Assembly (NCBI RefSeq): GCF_013626205.1
Contig: NZ_QHJE01000001.1
Location: 3,142,501-3,206,500 of the forward strand
DNA from: Hyphomicrobium methylovorum
GTDB lineage: Bacteria > Pseudomonadota > Alphaproteobacteria > Rhizobiales > Hyphomicrobiaceae
Direction of reading: 5' to 3'
DNA: 64,000 bases
Shown: in pieces, positions 43,650-52,225 of the stretch
Layout of the letters: every line of letters starts with the position of its first letter
Position numbering within the stretch: the stretch's first letter is position 1
Program-made: the position numbers and the translations under genes
The notes under the pieces: model-generated
Databases searched by the model: none
What the model saw: the letters and a program-made list of their open reading frames with translations, nothing else
What the model was told of the DNA's origin: nothing

Positions 43650-45308
43650 TTAGTGAACTTTCAGAGCGCCAGTTTCAAATAGGCGCTCTTGAAAATCGGC
43701 GATGAGCTTCTTTTTAGGGCAGAATGAGTAACGGCCGTCGCATTCCTCGAGCAGACTAAGTCGGCTCGCGGTGGCTTCATTGAGTGGCAACTTGGCCATC
43801 ATCAGCGCAATGCTGCCTAGGTATGGGATGTCGACTATCTTCTGCTTCGGCAAAGGCGGCGCTGTGTAATTGATCGTATCAAAGGCAAAATACGTCAAAT
43901 ACCCAATCGAAGATCGAGGGTCGCTCGACGTGCTGGATGAAGCGGCGAGGTTGCCTGTTACGATCGGCTGATGGTCGCCGTAGTGAAGGATCAGAAACTT
44001 CTTGGACGGGAAGCTTGCTTTGAGCGTCGAAACGAACGCTCGATAGTCTCTAACGGCCAACCCTACGCGCCTCAGATACTCATCTATATAAGGCGCCGAT
44101 TTTGCTGTTCCGCCTGCAACGTTTTCTTCTGGCGCATAGGTGTAGTCGTAGGGATAGTGCGTTGCCATCGTCATTATGTATGTGAAGAGCGGCTGAGAAC
44201 TATCAGCGAAATGCTTTTTCATCTCGGCGATGGCGTTGTTGAAATAGAAGGCGTCACGCTCGTTGAATGTCGAAGCCTTCTGCGCCTTCCGATCGATAAT
44301 ACGGTCGAAGCCTATCGACCGAAGGAAGCGGCCAGAGAATGCAAAACCTTCCGGAAATGGGCTCAGTTCAATGTTGGTGTAGCCGCATGATTTCAGCCAT
44401 TGCGTAAGGGAGTCGCCGAGTTTCCCCGTCATGATGGCTGGCGCCATGCTTCTTACGCCGCCGAAGGCTTCCGTCGACAGGCCGGAGAAGACGGAAAATT
44501 CAGTGAGCCACGATCCCGATCCGAAGGTTTCGACGCGCAGCAAGTGCAGATCACCGTCGACCGATTTGAAGAATGGATCGATGCTGCGGTCGTATTCGAT
44601 CTCACTGTAGAGGCTCGGGGGAAAGAGCGACTCTTCGTGGATCATAATAATGTTCGGAGTGTCTTCAGTTCGATTGCATCTTTCTTGATTGATGCCGGCG
44701 GCCTTTACGTTATTCGAAATACCGAAGTACGAGCGATTTTGCGCGATTCCCGTGGTTTCTCTGAGTGAGGCGTAGAAATTTGTGAGATGGCGATTCACGC
44801 TCGTAAAGTTGAACTCGGGGTGTTCACTATGTGCACTGGCCGCGGTGAAGAAAAATAGCGAGCCGATTGCTAGGATAGCAAAACCGGTGATGCGCGGGAT
44901 GTACGACGTATCCCGCATATAGACGGCCGCCAACATCGCTATGATTAGAGCGGCACTTGCGTAAAGAGCGACCATGTAGTGGCGCTGATCGCTCCAGAGA
45001 TACTTCTGCATATCCCAATTGGAAATCATCAAAATATCGGATGAGTGCAGCGCGATCTGAAGAATGTGATTTTTTACAATCGAGACCGTTACAACTGAAA
45101 GAACGATCGCGGCGAGAGCAAGAGAGGATGTTAACAGGCGCCCAAGGACAAGCACTAGAAGCGCGAGTATGAGTAGAGACCAACCTGCTGCGTAAAGCGA
45201 ACGTTCGAATGCCAGGCAATATCCTGCGACTGCAACAAGTAGTCCGATCGCTGCAATGGAGCTAGCGCGCGAGGCCTGCAATGACTGGATCCATGCGGGT
45301 TGTCTCAC
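43650..45308 (-). CDS. Membrane sulfatase-fold enzyme (LTA synthase/phosphoethanolamine or phosphoglycerol transferase-like)
   Basis: 552 residues: five N-terminal transmembrane helices (to about 165), then an alkaline-phosphatase-type domain. The metal-binding order is NIIMIHEESLFPP (Glu), a nucleophile region FGSGSWLTEFSVFSG, and LHYGDHQP (Asp-His), the layout of LtaS and related phosphoglycerol or phosphoethanolamine transferases. It acts on the periplasmic side, moving a phospho-group from a phospholipid to a glycan or lipid. The exact group is unknown. Confidence 0.8.
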   Translation of the reverse strand: MRQPAWIQSLQASRASSIAAIGLLVAVAGYCLAFERSLYAAGWSLLILALLVLVLGRLLTSSLALAAIVLSVVTVSIVKNHILQIALHSSDILMISNWDMQKYLWSDQRHYMVALYASAALIIAMLAAVYMRDTSYIPRITGFAILAIGSLFFFTAASAHSEHPEFNFTSVNRHLTNFYASLRETTGIAQNRSYFGISNNVKAAGINQERCNRTEDTPNIIMIHEESLFPPSLYSEIEYDRSIDPFFKSVDGDLHLLRVETFGSGSWLTEFSVFSGLSTEAFGGVRSMAPAIMTGKLGDSLTQWLKSCGYTNIELSPFPEGFAFSGRFLRSIGFDRIIDRKAQKASTFNERDAFYFNNAIAEMKKHFADSSQPLFTYIMTMATHYPYDYTYAPEENVAGGTAKSAPYIDEYLRRVGLAVRDYRAFVSTLKASFPSKKFLILHYGDHQPIVTGNLAASSSTSSDPRSSIGYLTYFAFDTINYTAPPLPKQKIVDIPYLGSIALMMAKLPLNEATASRLSLLEECDGRYSFCPKKKLIADFQERLFETGALKVH

Positions 45309-45675
45309 AGGGGCTGTCCAAATATTTCAGTTTTATTACAGTTTTGCGACGCCTATTCGACTTCCATTCGGGCAACAAGTAGATCTTTCGATATAGTCCG
45401 GGCGGGCGGCCGATAATCTGTGCAGCTCTGCTGCAGAGCGGAATCCGGGCGTGATGGTTGCGCGGCGAGATAAATTCCCGTTGTGCTTTTTCGTGCAAGA
45501 TCAAACGCCGGTGGCCGATGTTGCGGGGCGCATGGGATTAAGCTCGAAACGGAATTCGCAATCGTCGGCGCCGGTTTTGGTGATATGCCCGGGCGTTGAT
45601 GCATCTGCTGCGGCAGCGGTTCTCTCGCGGATGCGAGATGGCGCGCCGTCGAGATGCGATCGTTAGGGTGTCGCG
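45309..45675. other. Intergenic region (367 bp) between divergent genes
   Basis: It holds promoters for the sulfatase-fold gene (minus) and the BNR-repeat gene (plus). A short open frame at 45451-45666 has no support (no ribosome site, odd composition). I see nothing else in it. Confidence 0.4.
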
Positions 45676-47727
45676 ATGCGTTGGTTTCAGGGTTTTGTTG
45701 TTTGCGTCGCTGTGATCGTGTTCAGCGGAATTGCGGGCGCCACAGGAGTCCTCTGGACGTTCGCCGGGTGGTATGGCGGCGGGTGCTACCCGAACATTGT
45801 GTTTGATCCCGTTCACAAGGGCCGGATGTATCTGGCATCGGACGTTGCCGGGATGTGGCGCAGCGATGACGGCGGGGAGCGCTGGTCGTTCATAACGCGC
45901 GGGCTCAACAATTTGACCGTTTCGATCGTCGAAGTTTCTCCAGCGAATTCGGACATTCTATTTGCTGCCACTCAAGCCGGTGTTTCGGTGTCGACTGACG
46001 CTGGCGGCCATTGGCAGGCGTTGGATAATCTCGGTGGCCGGATCGGTTTTGAAAGGCCTGCGAACTATCGCTCGATTTTGCTTGATCGTGCTGACGACAA
46101 CTCGATCTGCGTGGGTACTGCCAAGGGAGAGGTTTTCTGCTCTTCGGATCGCGGCAGCACCTGGGATGATCTCAAGGTTCCGCCCTCGGCGGGCAGCGGA
46201 CCGGTCGTCTCATTGCAGCGTCTGATGGATGCGTCCGGGCTGATCGCGGCGCGGGCCGACGGCGTTCACATCTTTCACTCGGCGACGCGCTCTTGGACTT
46301 CGGCGACGCCTCTGCCGAAAGTCACGGATCTTATTCCGTTCGAAGAACGGTTTCTTGCTGCGAGTGACGGCGCCATTTGGGAGTCGGACGGTAAGGGCGA
46401 GCGTTGGTCGCGTATTCCAAGCGTGCATCCGAGTTCGATATTCCGTATTGAATACAGTGCGTCCGCGAAGCGCGTATATGCCGTCCAGAACAAGGATTGG
46501 AGCGGCAAAGTTTTCTATTCGAATATGGATCTGAGTTCGTGGCGTGCGACGAGCGGACCATCGGAAGGCGATATTCATGCCGATCCAACGCGGTCCTGGG
46601 CCGGCACGCAAGGCGCGATCACGTCGTTGAAGGCGTCGCCGTTTGAAGCGAACGTGGTTTTCCGTACGGACTGGTGGGGTGTGTGGCGTAGCCAGGATGG
46701 CGGCGAGACCTGGCAAGAGAAAATACGGGGAACTCCGAATACGGTCGGGACCGATATTGTCGCCCATAATGATCAGACAGTCTTGGCGGCGACGATGGAC
46801 AATGGGCTTCTTGGAAGTCATGACGGCGGCGCGTCGTTTACGGCTCTCTTTCCATCGACCGGCTACAAAGACGATGAGAACGGGCACGTTTGGCGCATCG
46901 CCAGCCCATCGGTGAACCGCATCGTTGCGACGTCGTCGCCTTGGAACGCGCCGATAAATCAGGTCTTGCTCAGCGAGGATGGTGGCAAGACGTTCGAGAA
47001 GATACGCACCGGCTTGCCGGACAAGCGGCCTGTCATCAATACGCTTTGGGATCAGGGGTATCCGCGCGTGCTGGCGATCGACCCGCGAAATGACAAACGC
47101 TTTTACCTCGGCATCGATGGTGATGATGGTGGCGGGCTGTTCATTTCAGAAGATGGCGCGCGGACGTGGACACGCGTTTCTGGGCGGCCGCCGTCGCTCA
47201 AATTTTACAGCGCGTTTGCCGTCGACAAAACGCAGCCAGGATATCTCTACTGGGGTATCGTCGGTGATAAGGGCGGCATCTATCGCTCGACCGACGATGG
47301 AAAAAGCTGGGTACCCGTATTTCGGCAGAGCGGCGCTGTCTTCGATATGGTGGCGGCGAACGACGGAGCGATCTACGCGACGGGAGCAATGAATGGCGGC
47401 GCCGTTTTCGTTTCGAAAGATCATGGTGCGTCGTGGACGACCGTATCGCGGTTTCCAAATACGGAGACGACGAAGGCGATCGCCGCGCATCCAACGGTTT
47501 CCGATCTCGTTGTCGTAAGCACGACCTCGTGGTCTGGAATGGCGCCGCAGCATATTTACGTCAGCGTGGATGGCGGGCGAAATTGGCGGGACATTACAGG
47601 TGATTTGCCACCTGGATCCGGCGCTGCGGCGTTGGCATTCAGCCCAGACGGAAAAACGCTGTTTCTGTCGCGTTACGCCGGAAGCGTCTACAAAATCGCG
47701 ACGGATCAAATTCTCAAAGCCGAGTAG
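45676..47727 (+). CDS. Secreted BNR/VPS10-type beta-propeller protein (GH74-like layout)
   Basis: 683 residues with a signal peptide (about 1-22). Asp-box (BNR) repeats recur through the whole length: SDDGGERWS, STDAGGHWQ, SSDRGSTWDD, SQDGGETWQ, SHDGGASF, SEDGGKTFE, SEDGARTWT, STDDGKSW, SKDHGASW and SVDGGRNW, ten in all, which suggests two stacked propellers as in GH74 xyloglucanases and sortilins. The N-terminus WTFAGWYGGGCYPNIVFDP matches the start of such enzymes. It may be a glycan-binding or -cleaving protein acting on the polymer made nearby; the catalytic acids were not identified. Confidence 0.8.
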   Translation: MRWFQGFVVCVAVIVFSGIAGATGVLWTFAGWYGGGCYPNIVFDPVHKGRMYLASDVAGMWRSDDGGERWSFITRGLNNLTVSIVEVSPANSDILFAATQAGVSVSTDAGGHWQALDNLGGRIGFERPANYRSILLDRADDNSICVGTAKGEVFCSSDRGSTWDDLKVPPSAGSGPVVSLQRLMDASGLIAARADGVHIFHSATRSWTSATPLPKVTDLIPFEERFLAASDGAIWESDGKGERWSRIPSVHPSSIFRIEYSASAKRVYAVQNKDWSGKVFYSNMDLSSWRATSGPSEGDIHADPTRSWAGTQGAITSLKASPFEANVVFRTDWWGVWRSQDGGETWQEKIRGTPNTVGTDIVAHNDQTVLAATMDNGLLGSHDGGASFTALFPSTGYKDDENGHVWRIASPSVNRIVATSSPWNAPINQVLLSEDGGKTFEKIRTGLPDKRPVINTLWDQGYPRVLAIDPRNDKRFYLGIDGDDGGGLFISEDGARTWTRVSGRPPSLKFYSAFAVDKTQPGYLYWGIVGDKGGIYRSTDDGKSWVPVFRQSGAVFDMVAANDGAIYATGAMNGGAVFVSKDHGASWTTVSRFPNTETTKAIAAHPTVSDLVVVSTTSWSGMAPQHIYVSVDGGRNWRDITGDLPPGSGAAALAFSPDGKTLFLSRYAGSVYKIATDQILKAE

Positions 47728-47759
47728 CGTACTCGTTTGTTGACGGGTTGAGAGTTTCT

Positions 47760-48896
47760 CTACAGCGCCTGCCGCACATGCGTGTTGCAGTAGTTGGCGA
47801 TCGCAAGGCTGGACGTAAGTCCCGGGCTTTCGATGCCGTACAATGCAACGAGCCCTTGGATTCCGTGATCGCGAGGGCCGTGAATTGCGAAATCGCGGGC
47901 TGGCTCGCCCTGTCGCGAAATCTTGGGGCGAATGCCTGTATAGCTCGGGACCAATGCGCCTTCGGCGATCGATGGCCAATAGCGACGGATCGAGCGTTCG
48001 AACTCCTCACGACGTAAGCCGTTGTCTTCTTCGAATGCGTAATCGACGCGATCGATCCAGAGGACGTCGGGTCCGAAGCGGGCGTTGCCCTCCATGTCGA
48101 GGGTCAGATGCGTGCCGAGGCCGCCTTCGACCGGGACGGGATAAACGAGGTGGCGAAACGGCGTCGCGCGATTGAGTGCGAAGTAGTGACCTTTTGCGAA
48201 AAAGAGTTGCGGCGGCTGATAGGAGGGTGCGTGCGGAAGTTTATTCCCAAGCTCCGCCATTCCGAGTCCCGCAGCAACGATGAGATTGCGCGCGGTCATT
48301 GTTGTGTTTTGTCCGCCGGTCGTCATCGACATTTCGAAGATGCCGTCCGGCCTCTGGCTCACGCTTTGGATGTTGGTGCTGCGTGCGATCGTGCCGCCGT
48401 GGTCGATGAGGTCGCGTTCGAGCGCCAGTGTGAATTCGTGGCTGTCTATGATGCCCGTCGATGGAGAGAAGAGGGCTTTGACGGCAGCGATTTCGGGTTC
48501 GAGGGCATGCGCGTCCGAGCGGGATAGGACCGCTAAATCGTCGACGCCGTTCTGCTTCGCTTTCGATGCAATCACGTCGAGTGTCGGAACTTCGTCTTCG
48601 GACGTGGCGACAATCAGTTTTCCGAGCTTCTTGAAGCCGACGTCGTGTTCGCGCGCATAGGCATAAAGGCGGTTGCGGCCATCGATGCACAATCGGGCTT
48701 TGAGCGAACCCTTCGGGTAGTAAATCCCCGCATGAATGACTTCGCTCGAGCGAGAACTCGTCTCCTGCCCGAGAGCGGCGTTGCGTTCGAGAAGATAGAC
48801 ATCTTGACCTTGGCGGGCGCATTCGGCGGCGATTGCCAATCCGACGATCCCGCCGCCGATAATGGCGGTCTCCATGTCCGGAGCGTTGGCAGACAT
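47760..48896 (-). CDS. FAD-dependent oxidoreductase, LhgO-like
   Basis: 378 residues. The N-terminus is a Rossmann FAD motif (ETAIIGGGIVGLAIAAECAR) followed by SSRSSEVIHAGIYYPKGSLKARLCIDGR, the hallmark of L-2-hydroxyglutarate oxidase and its relatives. The C-terminus IHGPRDHGIQGLVALYGIESPGLTSSLAIA matches too. It oxidises a 2-hydroxyacid or amino acid. It starts one base after the stop of the GT2 gene (TAAATG), so it is in an operon with glycosyltransferases, which is an odd setting. Confidence 0.85.
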   Translation of the reverse strand: MSANAPDMETAIIGGGIVGLAIAAECARQGQDVYLLERNAALGQETSSRSSEVIHAGIYYPKGSLKARLCIDGRNRLYAYAREHDVGFKKLGKLIVATSEDEVPTLDVIASKAKQNGVDDLAVLSRSDAHALEPEIAAVKALFSPSTGIIDSHEFTLALERDLIDHGGTIARSTNIQSVSQRPDGIFEMSMTTGGQNTTMTARNLIVAAGLGMAELGNKLPHAPSYQPPQLFFAKGHYFALNRATPFRHLVYPVPVEGGLGTHLTLDMEGNARFGPDVLWIDRVDYAFEEDNGLRREEFERSIRRYWPSIAEGALVPSYTGIRPKISRQGEPARDFAIHGPRDHGIQGLVALYGIESPGLTSSLAIANYCNTHVRQAL

Positions 48897-50093
48897 TTAT
48901 CGGTCGCGCTCCGAACGTATCCAGGCCGCGCGGCGGCCGGCAACAAAGTCTTTTGCGACGGAGAGTTGACGCAACGCGTATTGCGAAATTTCGCGGACTT
49001 CTGCGGCGCCGATGAGATCGCGGCCGCCTTTTGCCCATGCGAGCAGCAGAGCCAGAAATGCAAGGACACCTGCGCCGAACGAAAGAATGAAAGGCAACGC
49101 GTAGCCCGTCGCTAGGAGGAGAGTTGCGGTGACGAGCGTCAAGATCACAAGCAGCGCCAACAGCAGCCCGAGCGGTGGTACGGCGATGTCGGCGGCCAGC
49201 GCTAGCAAGCGAATATCGCGTTTGCGCACCGCGCCGACGATCAGCCGCGGCACTAGGCTGATGATTGCCGAGAGGTGGCCGTGCATCCAGCGTGTCTTCT
49301 GAACATCGCGGCCGGATTCTGTCGGCGCGAAGTCGCTTGTGATTTCGGCATCGGGGCATAACGTCGGCGGATAGCCCTGCAGGGCGCATTCGACGCTGAT
49401 GAGCGTGTCTTCTGTAATGTGACCGGTGGCGAGATCGATGCGCTTGAGAACGTGACGCGGAATTGCCATGCCCGAACCCGTCAGCAGGCACGGCATCCCG
49501 AGAGCGTGGTATCCGAGCGGGCGCACCTTATTTCGCACGCGCCAGGCGAATGTTGCGATCCGTTGACGGGCGGTCGCGCTTTCGTGGCTGTTCATCAGGT
49601 ATATGCCCTGAACGGGTCCACCCTTTTCGGCGCAAGCTCGAGCCAGATATTCAATTGCGCTGTCTGAAAGTCTGCAGTCGGCATCTACGAAGACGATGAC
49701 GTCCCGGGGATCGGATGCTTCGAGGTGCTTTACGCCTGCGTCGAGTGCGTAGCCCTTGCCGATGCGGGTGGTGTCATTTCGCTCCACGACCTCTGCACCC
49801 GCGCGGCGTGCGATGAGCGCCGTTTCGTCGGTGCAGTTGTCGGCGACAACGAGAAGCCGATCGGCACTCGAAAGCTGCTTGCTGATTTCTTCGATCGTTG
49901 CGGCGATGGCGCCAGCTTCATTGTGTGCCGGGACGATAACGGCAATGGGCGACCGCGGTGCGCTCGATGGTCGGGACGCTGGCGTGCGAAATGGCGACAT
50001 CACGACTTCGAGCGCAAGTGTGAGGACGGCTACCAGCGCCGCCGCTGCAATCGTCAGCAGGATTGCGTTTGCAATGAAAAGCACGAAGGACAT
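48897..50093 (-). CDS. Membrane GT2-family glycosyltransferase
   Basis: 398 residues. An N-terminal membrane helix is followed by a GT-A domain: IAVIVPAHNEAGAI, VVADNCTDETA, FVDADCRLSD (metal site), and QxxRW-like KTRWMHGHLSAII, then two or three C-terminal membrane helices. This layout fits processive or polyprenyl-linked GT2 enzymes. It lies between a GT4 gene (24 bp) and the LhgO-like gene (0 bp) in one operon. Confidence 0.88.
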   Translation of the reverse strand: MSFVLFIANAILLTIAAAALVAVLTLALEVVMSPFRTPASRPSSAPRSPIAVIVPAHNEAGAIAATIEEISKQLSSADRLLVVADNCTDETALIARRAGAEVVERNDTTRIGKGYALDAGVKHLEASDPRDVIVFVDADCRLSDSAIEYLARACAEKGGPVQGIYLMNSHESATARQRIATFAWRVRNKVRPLGYHALGMPCLLTGSGMAIPRHVLKRIDLATGHITEDTLISVECALQGYPPTLCPDAEITSDFAPTESGRDVQKTRWMHGHLSAIISLVPRLIVGAVRKRDIRLLALAADIAVPPLGLLLALLVILTLVTATLLLATGYALPFILSFGAGVLAFLALLLAWAKGGRDLIGAAEVREISQYALRQLSVAKDFVAGRRAAWIRSERDR

Positions 50094-50117
50094 GTTCGGT
50101 TCCAGACCGCTCTATCG

Positions 50118-51386
50118 TCAGTAAGCTGAAGCTGATTTCGACAGCGCCGACGCTTGAAAGAGCGCTGCCAGCTTCTTGCATTCCGTATTGATGTTGTGCG
50201 CGTTCAGCACGCGTTCGCGCGCGATACGCCCCATCTCGTGGATTTTTGAAGCCGGTGTCGCGAGGCACGCGGCCATTGCATCCGTTAAGGCGTGGACGTC
50301 TCCAGCGGGAAGCAACCAGCCGGAGTTACCGTCCGTTACGAGTTCGGGGATGCCCGCCACGTAGGTCGTAATGACCGGGCGTTCCAACGCCATTGCTTCC
50401 ATGATGACGACGGGAAGGCCTTCGGCGAAGCTCGGGAGCACGAGTGCGCGGGCGGATTCTATTTCGCGGGCGACCTGCTCGCTGCTGATCCAGCCCGTGA
50501 TCGAAACGCGATCGCGCAGGTTGAGTTCGGAAATTCGCTTTTCGATATTGGCGCGCATTTCGCCGTCGCCGGCGAGGACGAGATTGATGTCCACGCCTTT
50601 CGCGACGAGGTGGCCAGCAGCCTCAACGAGCAGAAGTTGGCCCTTCTGTTCGCAGAGACGCCCGACACAAACGAGGCGGTTGGTTGGCGGCGCGGCTTCC
50701 GGCGTGGCGGCGAGAAAGCGCTCGTCTAAGCCGCAGCGAATGAGTTTGATCTTGTGCCACTGGTTTTGAGGCAGCCAACGCCAGAGCTGGCTTCGGCCAT
50801 AGGAACTGATGGCGCAAGCAAAGCTCGCGTTCTGCACCTTTTCCGAAAGGCCGAGTTCGACGGGTTTGTCGAACTCTTCGGGGCCGTGGACCGTGAAGCT
50901 GTAGGGGATGCCGGTGAGCAGATGTGCGAGCATCGCGACTTCGGCGGAGTTCGTGCCGAAATGCGCATGGATGTGGTCGGTTTTGTTTTCGGTTGCCCAC
51001 CGCGCAATTACGGCCGCTTCCATGAGGTATGCGATGTGGACGAAGCGGCGGCTGCTTGCCTTCCGCATCATCGAAAGCATGCGCGACGTTGCCCGGAGGA
51101 ACGATCTCGGGTTCCGGAGGGCCGCCGATACGGTTGTGGTGAGGAGTGTCAGTCGGGGTTGCTGGAGGACGTAGGACGTCCGGCGTTGTTCGCTCAGATC
51201 GGCGGGGTCGACGAGGCTGGTGTCGTCCCATCCGCGGATGGCGTAGCGGGCAACGGAGATGCCCTGATCCTCAAGCGCGTTGATTTCGCGCCGGATGAAG
51301 GCGTGGCTCACCTTCGGATATTGATTGACGACGTAAGCGACGTTCGCGCCTGCCACGTGCTCGTGTCTGGATATCGGCTTGTGCAT
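50118..51386 (-). CDS. GT4-family glycosyltransferase
   Basis: 422 residues from ATG 51386; a TTG at 51443 is possible. The N-terminal GT-B domain reads VAYVVNQYPKVSHAFIRREI, the usual start of exopolysaccharide GT4 enzymes. The C-terminal donor domain has VCVGRLCEQKGQLLLVEA and the E-x7-E motif FAEGLPVVIMEAMA. It uses an activated sugar to extend a glycan on the cytoplasmic side. First gene of a three-gene operon. Confidence 0.92.
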   Translation of the reverse strand: MHKPISRHEHVAGANVAYVVNQYPKVSHAFIRREINALEDQGISVARYAIRGWDDTSLVDPADLSEQRRTSYVLQQPRLTLLTTTVSAALRNPRSFLRATSRMLSMMRKASSRRFVHIAYLMEAAVIARWATENKTDHIHAHFGTNSAEVAMLAHLLTGIPYSFTVHGPEEFDKPVELGLSEKVQNASFACAISSYGRSQLWRWLPQNQWHKIKLIRCGLDERFLAATPEAAPPTNRLVCVGRLCEQKGQLLLVEAAGHLVAKGVDINLVLAGDGEMRANIEKRISELNLRDRVSITGWISSEQVAREIESARALVLPSFAEGLPVVIMEAMALERPVITTYVAGIPELVTDGNSGWLLPAGDVHALTDAMAACLATPASKIHEMGRIARERVLNAHNINTECKKLAALFQASALSKSASAY

Positions 51387-51700
51387 GCGGGTAATCGCCG
51401 GCCTTTGGATAGGTTTCCGATGCCCCTGCAATCCCTTTGCCAATCGAAATAGACTGACGTCGATTGATCGTCATTTAAGAGCGAACGCTGCGGCGACGCC
51501 AGAGCCTTGCTCTGCGCTCAGGTTGGATGGCGCGTTGCCTACGTCAAATTGATAGGATATTGGCCATAACGGCCTTTTGCGATTTTAAGATATATTAACG
51601 AGTGCTTAATCAGTGTCTTTCTTGGAGACATTGCTTGTTCGTCGACGGTGCAGGTTTGCGCGCCGTCTTGTATTGTGGCGTTCAAAGTAGACAGTAGGCT
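51387..51700. other. Intergenic region (314 bp) between divergent glycan genes
   Basis: It holds divergent promoters for the GT4 operon and the sugar-transferase/kinase pair. It is AT-rich around 51540-51610 (for example GATTTTAAGATATATTAACG). No gene is supported in it. Confidence 0.4.
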
Positions 51701-52156
51701 GTGAGCGACGTTCATTTTCCTCACCCGCGTCGGCGGTTCTCTTTCCGCATGACGGATGACAGACAGCCAGCTTCCGAGGCCGCGCACTCCGCTGCATTGG
51801 ATGAGTGGCGGCGGCCCGTCGTAGCCAAGGCGCTTAAGAGCTTCGTCCGGCTCGCTATGGCTGTTTTGGCTTTCATCCTGTTAGCGCCGTTACTGATTAT
51901 CATCGCAGGAATCGTCCGGCTCAGCGGGCCGGGTTCCATTTTGGTGGAGCGACAACTCGATGGTGGTCGGGCTTCCGGTGTGCTTGCCTTTCGTATCGAT
52001 AATCCGAGGTCGCGTGTCGGATCGTTCCTGATTGCAACGCGTCTTGCTGAACTGCCGACGCTGTTTACGTCATTCGTTTTGCGCCGGGGTGGGCGGCCGT
52101 CTTCGGTGGAGGGTCAAGTCCGGGATTGCTGGTTCGGCGCGTTTCAACGTCGTTAA
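51701..52156 (+). CDS. Truncated/degenerate polyprenyl-phosphate sugar-1-phosphate transferase-like protein
   Basis: 151 residues (GTG 51701; ATG 51749 is an alternative). One membrane helix (LAMAVLAFILLAPLLIIIAG) after a basic entry (KALKSFVRL), then SGPGSILVERQLDGGRASGVLAFR and GSFLIATRLAELPTLF line up with WcaJ/ExoY-family enzymes (LSPGPVLFxQxRxG...FxxxRxDELPQL). However the KFRSM block is missing, Asp of DELPQ is Ala here, and the C-terminal LVGPRP is absent. So it is probably inactive or regulatory. It precedes the Wzz/BY-kinase gene by 69 bp. Confidence 0.55.
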   Translation: MSDVHFPHPRRRFSFRMTDDRQPASEAAHSAALDEWRRPVVAKALKSFVRLAMAVLAFILLAPLLIIIAGIVRLSGPGSILVERQLDGGRASGVLAFRIDNPRSRVGSFLIATRLAELPTLFTSFVLRRGGRPSSVEGQVRDCWFGAFQRR

Positions 52157-52225
52157 CGGACCGGGCGAGGGCCCTGGCATAGAGCGTGCACGAATTCCTC
52201 GCGGTGGCTCAAGACGGGAGCCCCG

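Noticed and set aside
45451-45666. 71-residue frame in the gap before the BNR gene
   Set aside because: No ribosome site, no similarity, and it ends just before the real gene; likely chance.
48241-49491. 416-residue minus-strand frame across two genes
   Set aside because: It runs in another frame through the GT2 and LhgO-like genes and is very Arg/His/Ser-rich, without any motif.
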